Of a DNA stretch of 64,000 bases, positions 9,955 to 18,600 are shown in pieces. This DNA is from Paenibacillus sabuli (lineage in GTDB: Bacteria; Bacillota; Bacilli; Paenibacillales; Paenibacillaceae): NCBI RefSeq assembly GCF_014705605.1, contig NZ_JACXIZ010000008.1:37513-101512 (forward strand). The letters run 5' to 3'. The notes under the pieces were generated by a model that worked only from the letters and a program-made list of their open reading frames with translations, did no database searches and was not told the DNA's origin. How positions within the stretch are numbered: position 1 is the stretch's first letter; each line of letters opens with the position of its first letter. The translations under genes were made by a program, and so were the position numbers.

Positions 9955-12153
9955 CTAGCGCGCAGCGAGCCGATAGACCGCGCTGCCGAAATCGCCGGCG
10001 AACTGCGGCACCGGCAATCCGGCGTACATCAATTCCTCGCCGGTATAGACGGCTTCCTCGCCGCCCGGCTGCGTCAGCCGGTACTCCCGCTGCGGATCGA
10101 GGCCGCGCAGGCGGAAGCGGTCGAGCGGCGCATTGGGCTGCTTGAGAATTCTTGCGAACATGACGAAGGCCTCGCTGCGATCCTTGGCCACGAACATCCA
10201 GGCCGCGTCATTGCCCTCAAACGGACTGCGCAGACGTAAAAAATCGCCGAACTGCACCAGATGCCGCACGTCCTTGTAGAGTGCCACCTGCTCCCGCACC
10301 TCCTGCCGCTCCTGCTCGCTGAAGCGGGTCAGGTCGAGCTCGTAGCCGAAGTTGCCGGAGAGCGCTACATTGCCGCGCGTCGCCAGCGACGTGCTGCGTC
10401 CGACCTGATGATTGGGCACGTCGGAGACGTGGGCGCCCATCGAGCTGACCGGGTAGACGATGCTCGTGCCGTACTGAATGAACAGCCGGGATACGGCGTC
10501 CGTATTGTCGCTCGTCCACGTCTGCGGCATGTAATACAGCATGCCCGGATCGAAGCGGCCGCCGCCGCCCGAGCAGCTCTCGAACAGCACCTCCGGGTGC
10601 GCCGCCGTGATCCGCTCCAGCACCTCGTACAGCCCGAGCATGTAGCGATGCGCCGTCTCGCGCTGCCGCTCGGGCGGCAGCAGGGCCGAGCCGATCTCGG
10701 TCATGTTGCGGTTCATGTCCCACTTGACGTAGGCGATCGGCGCGCTGCTCAAGATACCCGACACGGTGCGCACGATGTAATCCTGCACATCGGCGCGCGA
10801 GAGGTCCAGCACGAGCTGCGTGCGCGCAGTCGTGCGCCGGCGCTGCGGGACATGCAGGCACCAGTCCGGATGGGCGCGATATAGCTCGCTGTCCGGCGAT
10901 ACCATCTCCGGCTCGAACCAGAGGCCCATCTGCATATCCAGCGCATTAATGCGCTCGGCCAGCTTGCCCAGACCGTCCGGCAGCTTGTCCGCATGCTCGA
11001 ACCAGTCGCCGAGCGACGTCTTGTCATTGTCGCGCTTGCCGAACCAGCCGTCGTCGAGCACGAACAGCTCGATGCCCAACGCCTTGCCGTCCCTGGCGAT
11101 CGCTTCGATCTTGTCCGCATCGAAGTCAAAATAAGTCGCTTCCCAATTGTTGACGAGGATCGGGCGCGTCCGGTCGCGATGCGCGCCGCGGCAGAGCCGC
11201 TCGCGATACAGATCGTGATAGCGGCGCGACAGGCCGCCGAGGCCGTCATGGGCGTGCACCAGCACCGCCTCGGGTGTCTGAAACGCCGCGCCGGGCTCGA
11301 GCCGCCAGCCAAAATCGAACGGGTTAATTCCGGCCGCCAGCCGCGCTGTGCCGTACTGATCGACCTCCACCCCGGCGAAAAAGCTGCCGCTGTAGACCAG
11401 ACTGACGCCGAACACGTCGCCATGCTCCTCCGAGGCGTCCTCCCGCAGTAGCGCGAGGAACGGATTGTGCATATGGCTGCTCGACCCGCGCCGGCTCTCG
11501 ACGGCCTGCAGGCCCGGCTCGAGCCGGCGCTTGTGCATGTGACGCTCGCGCGTCCACGTCCCGGACAGCTGCAGCAGCTCGTAGCGCGCGTCGTGCAGAT
11601 CGAGGCTCATGCTCAGCGCCCGTCGCAGCGTGAGCGGCTCCGTGCCGCTATTGATCAGCCGTGCCGAGCGCGCGATCGCATCATGATGCGCGAAGACGGT
11701 ATACGTCAGCACGACCTTGAGTCCGCCGAGCGCATCGGCCAGTACGAGCTCGAGCGTCTCGGCCTCGTCGTCCTGCTCGGCGTACGTGGCAGGCAGTCCG
11801 GCAAGCGCAGGCTTGCCGGGGCGGATCTCGTGCGATTCGTAGCGCAGCTCCGGCACCCGGTCGCCGCCGGTCAGCTCGGCCTCGAACGCCGGCATGCGAA
11901 AATCGGACGAGCCGAAGCCCGGATACTCGTGCGGCAGCGTATCGAGCGACAGCTCCGGGCGCGTCGGATCGGTGGACGGCGTGAACGACGGGCGCTCCTT
12001 CAGCTCCAGCAGCCGCTCCGGCTGCAGGCTCCGCATGCGTTTGCCCCAGTACAGATGTGCGGGATAGCCCGCCCCCACCAATTGAATGACATAGCTTGTA
12101 TCCAGCGACTGCAGATGAAAGAGGCGCCGCTGCGCATCGTAATGAATTCCCAT
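9955..12153 (-). CDS. GH36 alpha-galactosidase
   Basis: Hydrolyses alpha-1,6-galactosides such as melibiose, raffinose or galactomannan side chains. At 732 residues it is the tetrameric GH36 type of Gram-positive bacteria. The N-terminal beta-supersandwich (to about 330) is followed by the TIM barrel with FVLDDGWFGKRDND, the nucleophile Asp479 in YVKWDMNR, the ESCSGGGGRFD loop and the acid/base Asp549 in TWTSDNTD. No signal peptide is present, so it is cytoplasmic. ATG 12153 follows a GGGAG ribosome site at 8 bases. No transporter is adjacent; the importers at 20-24 kb or 39-43 kb, or others outside the window, would have to supply substrate. Confidence 0.95.
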   Translation of the reverse strand: MGIHYDAQRRLFHLQSLDTSYVIQLVGAGYPAHLYWGKRMRSLQPERLLELKERPSFTPSTDPTRPELSLDTLPHEYPGFGSSDFRMPAFEAELTGGDRVPELRYESHEIRPGKPALAGLPATYAEQDDEAETLELVLADALGGLKVVLTYTVFAHHDAIARSARLINSGTEPLTLRRALSMSLDLHDARYELLQLSGTWTRERHMHKRRLEPGLQAVESRRGSSSHMHNPFLALLREDASEEHGDVFGVSLVYSGSFFAGVEVDQYGTARLAAGINPFDFGWRLEPGAAFQTPEAVLVHAHDGLGGLSRRYHDLYRERLCRGAHRDRTRPILVNNWEATYFDFDADKIEAIARDGKALGIELFVLDDGWFGKRDNDKTSLGDWFEHADKLPDGLGKLAERINALDMQMGLWFEPEMVSPDSELYRAHPDWCLHVPQRRRTTARTQLVLDLSRADVQDYIVRTVSGILSSAPIAYVKWDMNRNMTEIGSALLPPERQRETAHRYMLGLYEVLERITAAHPEVLFESCSGGGGRFDPGMLYYMPQTWTSDNTDAVSRLFIQYGTSIVYPVSSMGAHVSDVPNHQVGRSTSLATRGNVALSGNFGYELDLTRFSEQERQEVREQVALYKDVRHLVQFGDFLRLRSPFEGNDAAWMFVAKDRSEAFVMFARILKQPNAPLDRFRLRGLDPQREYRLTQPGGEEAVYTGEELMYAGLPVPQFAGDFGSAVYRLAAR

Positions 12154-12969
12154 TTTATTCAGCTCCCATATGGCTTTTTTTGAGGCCTAATCCGCATCTC
12201 GTCTCTGAGCCCAGTATCATTATGCCACCCGCCAGCAAGACTGAATATGGACAAAAAGGCCATCGATATGGAGAAATGTGAGGAAAATTCATGATTATGC
12301 GGACGATGTACGCGTCGTCCTAGCCATGCCTTTGAGATGAATTGTGCGGTAGTTGGGAAGAGTGAGCATTTGAATCAGATGACTGGATCAAGCGCATATT
12401 ACGAGGTTATACGAACAAATTCGCTCCAGTGGCCGATTTAAGCGTATATTTTGAGGTTACACGAACAAATCTGCTCCAGCGGCGCAATTAAGCGTATATT
12501 ACGAGGTTACACGAACAAATCTGCTCCGGCGGCGCAATTAAGCGCATATTACGAGGTTACACGAACAAATCTGCTCCGGCGGCGCAATTAAGCGCATATT
12601 ACGAGGTTACACGAACAAATCTGCTCCGACGGCGCAATTAAGCGTATATTGTGAGGTTACAACGTTGCGCGACAAAGCCTCGCCTATAGAGGTGGGTTTT
12701 ATACAGGAGTGATGCCAAACGAAACGGCTTCGCTCCTCCCGCTCAGTTTTGCGCCGGGATGGGCGAAGCCGTCTTGAAGATCTGTGAAGAGTCGTCTCGC
12801 AGTTGGCAAGTCCTGCAGCAAATGCGCCTGGTCTCTGTACCGACAAGTCCTGCAGCAAATGAGCCTGGTCTCCATGCTGGCGAGACCGGCAAGAGCTGCG
12901 CCTTGTCCATAGCCAGCAAGATCTGCCATGCCTGCGCCTTGTTTCGCAGTCGTTGGTCGGCGAGACCGG
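12154..12969. other. Non-coding region dominated by repeats
   Basis: More than 800 bases without a credible gene. It holds the 50-bp repeat array (12391-12660), a stem of ACGGCTTCGC with its complement (12724-12733 and 12763-12772), and two copies of an AAGTCCTGCAGCAAATG-containing repeat 36 bases apart near 12808-12870. Open frames across it are low-complexity and have no family resemblance. Confidence 0.6.
12391..12660. repeat. Tandem 50-bp repeat, about 5.4 copies
   Basis: Units begin at 12391, 12441, 12491, 12541, 12591 and 12641, each starting AGCGYATATT and running through GAGGTTACACGAACAAAT and CTGCTCCGGCGGCGCAATTA. Copies 3-5 are nearly identical and the outer ones diverge. There are no variable spacers, so it is not a CRISPR array. 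Confidence 0.9.
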
Positions 12970-13200
12970 CTACTTGCGCTTGACAGGCGCTTTACGTTTT
13001 TTCTTGACCCCCGGAATAGCGGGAAGATGACGGATGCTGCGCAGCATCGGGCCGCCGCAGATCGGGCAGACCTGCTGCTCCGTCGCAAATTCCTCTCTCA
13101 CCCATGCGCGGCATGCCGCGTCGCGGCATTTAAAAATTTTTGTTGGCTCCAGTTCAGGCTTGGCCGGTTCGTCAGGTACTGCTTTCGTTTCCGTTGACAC
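12970..13200 (-). CDS. YdjO-like zinc-ribbon protein (cold-inducible YdjO family)
   Basis: A small protein, 76 residues from the chosen GTG. It has the four-cysteine arrangement of the YdjO family: Cys25 and Cys30 in KCRDAACRAWVREEF, then Cys45 and Cys48 in CPICGGPM, followed by SIRHLP. It ends in a Lys/Arg-rich tail (KKKRKAPVKRK), which suggests nucleic acid contact. YdjO of Bacillus is reported as cold-inducible and is otherwise uncharacterised. The start is uncertain: no ATG is in frame, the GTG at 13200 has only a distant GGAG, and the open frame runs back to about 13293. It lies downstream of the decayed YhcH gene and may have its own promoter. Confidence 0.7.
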   Translation of the reverse strand: MSTETKAVPDEPAKPELEPTKIFKCRDAACRAWVREEFATEQQVCPICGGPMLRSIRHLPAIPGVKKKRKAPVKRK

Positions 13201-13409
13201 GTGATGCGCTCGCTCCGTTTCTCTCGCGTGATGATGGTCCGCAGCCGCAGAGGCGCGGAATTCAAAATTACCACAATCTTCTTTGCAGCGCAATCATCAC
13301 TTGAAACGGCGCGTTCGTTACTCGCGTGCATCCAGCTCTTGCGTTGGTTTTCCGTCGGCAGACACCTTTTGAACCTCCGAGGTCCCTGCAGTACCAGGTT
13401 CTACACGAG

Positions 13410-13725
13410 TCATGCGATTTTAATCTTGATCACGGCCTTTTTCACATGGCTGGAGCCATTCAAGTGACATTTAACCTTGTGACCATCCGCAGGAAAAAAG
13501 AACATGCACAGTCCCGGCGTCGCTTTCACGATCATTATCAGGGCTGTAATCCACTACGCTGGCAAGCTCTTCGACAGGCGCCCAAAAAATGCATTCCTCA
13601 CCCAGCAGCGGCACATGCAGATCAATGTATGCCCGATGGCTTTCCCATTTCATCTCATCCGGCGCAACCGTTTCATACTCAAAAACACTGGCGTAAATAC
13701 GATCCTTGATCCTGTCAATTATCAT
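13410..13725 (-). pseudogene. Degraded YhcH/YjgK/YiaL-family gene (frameshift plus internal deletion)
   Basis: The frame opens with a good AGGAG ribosome site and MIIDRIKDRIYASVFEYET, then KWESHRAYIDLHVPLLGEE, which belong to the YhcH/YjgK/YiaL beta-jelly-roll family (about 150 residues). Roughly 40 residues normally found between MIIDRI and the IYASVFEYET segment are missing. After DAGTVH the frame breaks at a T6 run (A6 on the plus strand, 13494-13499). The expected ending FFPADGHKVKCH continues in another frame to the TGA at 13410-13412. Family members process sialic acids and related sugars, which fits the neighbouring sialidase and lyase genes. It follows the tandem-FAH gene by 17 bases. 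Confidence 0.75.
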
Positions 13726-13742
13726 ATTATGACTCCTGTCTT

Positions 13743-15533
13743 TTAGCTTTTGGCGTATCTGGCACTACCCTGTGAAGAATGGAAAGCAAGCGTTAGATCA
13801 GGCAGTCCCGACGCTTTCATGGCAACGCGCACGGCGGCATGTCCGCCGGGAATCACTGCCGGTGCGCACAGCGCGCCCAGCGATAGGACGTCGCCCGCAT
13901 ACAATGTTGAACCGTAACCGATCATCTCGATCACATCTTCCGCCTTACAGACATAATCCTCGTATTGGGCATCCATCACCTGTTCTCCATCAATCTCAAG
14001 GAACACGCGCATCTGCGCCAGCTCGTCCTTCGATAGAGGCGTGACCACATCGCAAGTCCTGTTGCATCCGTCGGCCCATCTGGCGTAAATTTCCGGCATT
14101 GCGCTCTCCCTTGGAAGCGCCGGATGGATGACCTGCTGCGCGAGTCGCTTGTCTGTCACGCTAACCAAAGGAAGATAGCCGAGTATACAGTCGGACAGCT
14201 TCTCCTTGTCTGCCCATTTGACTGTTTTCCCGATGACCACGGCGATCTCGGCGGTGACGTACAGCTCATCCTTTGCATCGGGCGAATAGGATACGCTGCT
14301 GGAAAGGGCGGACGTGACACTCCAAAGATAACGCGGGATCGGCGATACCTGACAGCCGGAAGCCAGAGCGCTTGCCTGCGTATTCGCGTACGTCATCACG
14401 AAGTTGCGTGCTTTCCCCAGATCCCACTCTTCAGCCTGCATTGGCGCAGCAAGGCTGAATTCGCGACGCTTCTCCTCTAGTTCCGCATCATCCAGATAAG
14501 TAACCTTGTTTCGTAAAACACCCAGCTTCTCGATCTCGCATTCCACCTGAATCGTCTCGCCGCTAACCTGATGCTCCACATCAATCCCAATGCCATCCTT
14601 TCCATTTGCGCCCATATGAATGACATCGCCGGGCAGCAGCTTCATGAACGAGCTGAAATAAGCGATTGTTCGCTCAACGCCCACCAGCGTCGAACAGGTA
14701 TTGGCCCGATCCCGAAGCATACCGTTCGTCCTGGAGTACAGCATCAGATCGTACGGATGTCCGACCTCGTCCTTTGTGACCAGATACGGCCCCACCGCGC
14801 AGCTGATGTCGGTGTTTTTATGGGTCCACCCATACGCCATAATGGACATCGGATCGGTATGCTTGCCCATCTCTCCGTATTTCACATTGTAATACCCGTG
14901 CGCGGTATCCGTGACCACCGTATATCCCACAACATAAGACATGGCTTCCTCCACGGGGATGTTCTTGCCCGCTTTACCGATAATTACGCCCAGCTCTGCA
15001 TTAAAAGACATACTCACCTTTTGTCCCTTTGGTCTTCGGATGACGAAGGGCTCTCCATTCCCGATCGCGCTTCCCAGATGCCGCTGATGGACCTGCGGCA
15101 CAAGATTAATGTGCGGGATATTGACGTGATTGCGACTGAATCCGGGGCAGTTGCCCACGAGCCCCAGCAGAACCCTCGGTTCGGGAACGGGGGGCAAAAG
15201 GCTCACGTCTTCTAACCGGTGAGCTGCTTTAGCGAGTACGGAAAAACCGTCTGATTGCTCGACAAATCTTTCAGTGAAGCTAACCAGTCTCCCAAGCGTG
15301 TCCATCCCTCCTTCGCCAAGCTCCAGAAACCCTTGCATCGTCAAAGGCCAGGGCTTCGGGGAGAGAAAACGCGGCACACTGAACTGGTAGCCTGACGTTT
15401 TGCTGACTGCGTAATGGATGATATCGGCTTCGGCCTTGCCGGGTTCTACCAGCAGCTCTTCGCCTGTTACCGGGTGAAGCAGCGAAAACCCAAATCGTTC
15501 CTGACCGTCAACTAAAAAACTTGCGAGCTTCAT
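13743..15533 (-). CDS. Tandem two-domain FAH-family protein
   Basis: A 596-residue protein with two fumarylacetoacetate-hydrolase-like domains, residues about 120-345 and 385-585, after an N-terminal segment of about 100 residues. In domain 1 the metal site reads FNAELGVIIG (Asn178, Glu180) with Asp209 in VVTDTAHGYY. In domain 2 it reads VTAEIAVVIG (Thr427, Glu429) with Asp461 in SVTDKRL. The first Glu of the usual E-x-E pair is therefore replaced in both. The ATG at 15533 follows a GGAGG ribosome site at 7 bases; longer upstream frames are not needed. It lies 68 bases after the sialidase-like gene in the same operon. Expected chemistry is on 2-keto or 2,4-diketo acids, but altered ligands leave activity open. 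The layout recalls the bifunctional HpaG arrangement. Confidence 0.8.
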   Translation of the reverse strand: MKLASFLVDGQERFGFSLLHPVTGEELLVEPGKAEADIIHYAVSKTSGYQFSVPRFLSPKPWPLTMQGFLELGEGGMDTLGRLVSFTERFVEQSDGFSVLAKAAHRLEDVSLLPPVPEPRVLLGLVGNCPGFSRNHVNIPHINLVPQVHQRHLGSAIGNGEPFVIRRPKGQKVSMSFNAELGVIIGKAGKNIPVEEAMSYVVGYTVVTDTAHGYYNVKYGEMGKHTDPMSIMAYGWTHKNTDISCAVGPYLVTKDEVGHPYDLMLYSRTNGMLRDRANTCSTLVGVERTIAYFSSFMKLLPGDVIHMGANGKDGIGIDVEHQVSGETIQVECEIEKLGVLRNKVTYLDDAELEEKRREFSLAAPMQAEEWDLGKARNFVMTYANTQASALASGCQVSPIPRYLWSVTSALSSSVSYSPDAKDELYVTAEIAVVIGKTVKWADKEKLSDCILGYLPLVSVTDKRLAQQVIHPALPRESAMPEIYARWADGCNRTCDVVTPLSKDELAQMRVFLEIDGEQVMDAQYEDYVCKAEDVIEMIGYGSTLYAGDVLSLGALCAPAVIPGGHAAVRVAMKASGLPDLTLAFHSSQGSARYAKS

Positions 15534-15601
15534 CGTACAACCTCCAATTTTCGGGCATTCCTTTTTCAGATCCTTGCTGCAACGCCGTTGGCTTCGAAGG
15601 G

Positions 15602-18600
15602 TTACGCTGCCGCCGCTGCGCCAGCGCTTACCGTCACGGTTACCGGGTCGCACACCGTCGTGCCGGCGGCATTCGTCAGCTCGCAGCTGTACACATAGAC
15701 GCCTGGCGACCGTCCGGATCGATCGGTGAAGGCCGTCTGGGCGTCGGGCGTCTGCCCGCTCAACGTCTGCGTATCGATCAGCTGCCCGTTTTCGTACAAG
15801 CGATATTGCGTTCCGTTCGTTCCCCACCACATATGCATCGTAACCCGATACTCCGCTTCTCCGCTCCAATTGTTGTGCGACAAAACCGGCTTGCCCGGCA
15901 CCGCATCGGTCACGGCTACCGTCAAGGGTTCGCACGTCGACGTTCCGAACGCGTTGCTCAGCTCGCACGTATACGTATAGCTGCCGTTTGCTCTGCCTTC
16001 GAGCTGCACGGTCGCGCTCTGGGCCGCGGGCGTTTCATCCGTCAGCTGCCGCGTCTCCAGCAGCTCGCCGTTTTCAAACAAGCGGAACGTGGTGCCGTTG
16101 TTCCCCCACCACATATTCATGGTGATCGCATAGCTGCCGTCCCGCAAGCCCGTATCGTAGCCGTTTTGGTCGGACAATACCGGCTTGCCGGGAGCAGACT
16201 CGGCGTTATTGACAACCGGTGTGGTTTCCAGAACCGATTTCTCAAATCGGACCACGCGTAATCGCTGTGCATTATGTGAAGATTTATCGTATTGCACAGA
16301 GTGTCCATAGAGCACATACAGATATTCCGCATTGATAAAAATGCTCGGATCAAGAATCTGATAGATTTGATGACCGTCTCCGTCCCCGTCTTGCGGGCCA
16401 TTATGCACATGCCCGCCTGTCGAAATATTCCGGTCAACATCCCGTACGATATCCCAATCCTTGCCGTTCGTACTTTTAGCCAGTGTAAGCCGTGTGCGCG
16501 GCACAGATGCTCCTCTTGATTCCGGCGTATTGTTGACCCAGACCATATACCAGGTTCCCGGATTTTGCGGATCCTCAAAAACATTAAAGGAATTTACACC
16601 CGTCGGCAAATAGGGAACGGTACTAAATTCACCCCATGTAACGCCGTAATCAACGGATTCCGAGTAACCGATATATCCCTCGGAATTAAGCTTGGAAAAA
16701 TAAAGCCGCAACGAGCCGTCCGAGCAGCTTACGATTTTTCCTTCCATTTGCATATATTTATCCGTTGCCAGATTGTAAATATCCGCTACCAGGTCCTTCG
16801 TACTCGTCTGAGACGCCGTCCAGGTATTGCCTTCATCGTCACTGTAGTAAACGACAGTATGTCCCGATCCCAGAACATTCGTAGTCGGCGATTTGAAATT
16901 TCGAAACCCTACCGGAACCAGAATTCGCATTGTGCCATCCGGCAGCTCGATTTCATTTATTCCATTTACATGAACAATGGGGATCAACCTCCCGGCAGAC
17001 GTCCAAAGATCCGCATCGTCCACCACTTGCCCGCGATTTTCCCATGTCTTCATATCCGGAGAAGCTTTGGCGATAAAATCATCGCCTATTTGGATATAAG
17101 TACCACTTTTCAGTTGCATGAGGACCCTGTAGCTTCCCGAATGATTCAAGCCGCTGTATTCGGTGCTGATCTGCCAGGTTTCGCCTTCATCAGTGGAGAC
17201 GTATTGCTGGGTATTCCCGGCCGCCAGAATCAGCCTGTCGCCAGATTGCTCGATATCGCCGTGCGTTGCATATCTATTTTCGTCCACCGTATACTCGATG
17301 ACCCCATCTGTAACCGCTCCGCCATTCGGGAAAGTAAGATGGATGTCATCCACAAGCATAACAGCGTTGTCGGCATACAGACCGCTTCTGCCATACCAAT
17401 CCCCATCGCCGTCGATCTCATTCTGAAGCGACAGGACTGTATTTCCGTCAATGCTTAGTTCAGCGTCATGATCCAGCAATGTCAGTTCAACGTTGTAATA
17501 CGCATTTGTATTCAACGTATAGGCTGCGCTGTCGAACCGCTTGGTTTCATAATCCGGTCCCCGGCTGTATTCGACATACCACTTTGACGCAGCAACGTCA
17601 TACCCCGCTTTCAGGTAAGCGCCGCCCATCACATATCTGGCAAGCAATCCAAAATTGGCGTTCGCTCCGAAATCTTTTGCCAGGATTTTCGCGCGAATCG
17701 TTGGATTCATCTCAAAGCCATGCAGCCAGGTGTGGCTATAGCCCGATGCGGTCGTGTTCCCATAAACCTTCGAATCGTTCTCATCCATTACAATCCAATG
17801 ATCAGAAGCGGGCGGCTCGATCCAGTGGCTTGGGCTTTCCCCGACCGTTTCCTCCTCAAAGGTATCGTGATACGCGGTTTCATTCGTTTGTTCAGGCTCC
17901 TCCTGAACGCCTCTTAGCAGGATATTGTCGAAATACCCATCGCCGGTCGTACGCAATGCCGTATACCCGTAATCGGATATCGTATCAAATTCCTCTTCCG
18001 TATACGTAAGAATTTGAACGTCATTGAAGTAGACGATCAGTGAATGCGTCTGCCTGTCGACATTTACTCTTAAATTATGCCAGTGATCCTTTATATCGCT
18101 TTCGCTCAACCCTAATGCGGCAATTTCAGTAACCGGCAAGCTTTTGGCGACGATATAAGATTTATTTGTGCTATTTTTCTCCGTATATTTATTGATAATG
18201 ACCTCATACGCATTATGACTCGATTGCTGCCTGGTGGTAAACCGCACTAAATACGTCGTTTCCGCGTACAAACCAACAAAAAAACCGGCGTACGCATTTT
18301 CGTTTAATTTGATGTCCCCTTGTATGCTTGCGATTTCAGACATCGCAGTGCTTATTCCCGCGGTGTTATTTTTATTCGTTCCGTCCGCTCTCTTATTGTC
18401 CGAATAAATCGCACCGTCCTTCAGTACCCAGGGACTATAGAACTCATCCATGTCATACCGATACGTGTATTTGCCGCTATCGATAAAATCGTCATAGAGA
18501 AGGACGTCATACTCCGATAAATGAGGATATTGCAACTCTTCCATTTTCTTAAGCATCAAAAACATTTTGTTGCGAAGCGCCGCCGAATCGTGACCGGCAG

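Noticed and set aside
9955..12153. Long plus-strand frames antisense to the GH36 gene
   Set aside because: High GC removes stop codons on the opposite strand; the minus-strand protein has full catalytic motifs.
12391..12660. Possible CRISPR array
   Set aside because: The whole 50-bp unit repeats with no unique spacers, and no cas genes are present.
15534..15968. N-terminal extension of the tandem-FAH protein
   Set aside because: Low-complexity residues overlapping the end of the sialidase gene; ATG 15533 has an ideal ribosome site.
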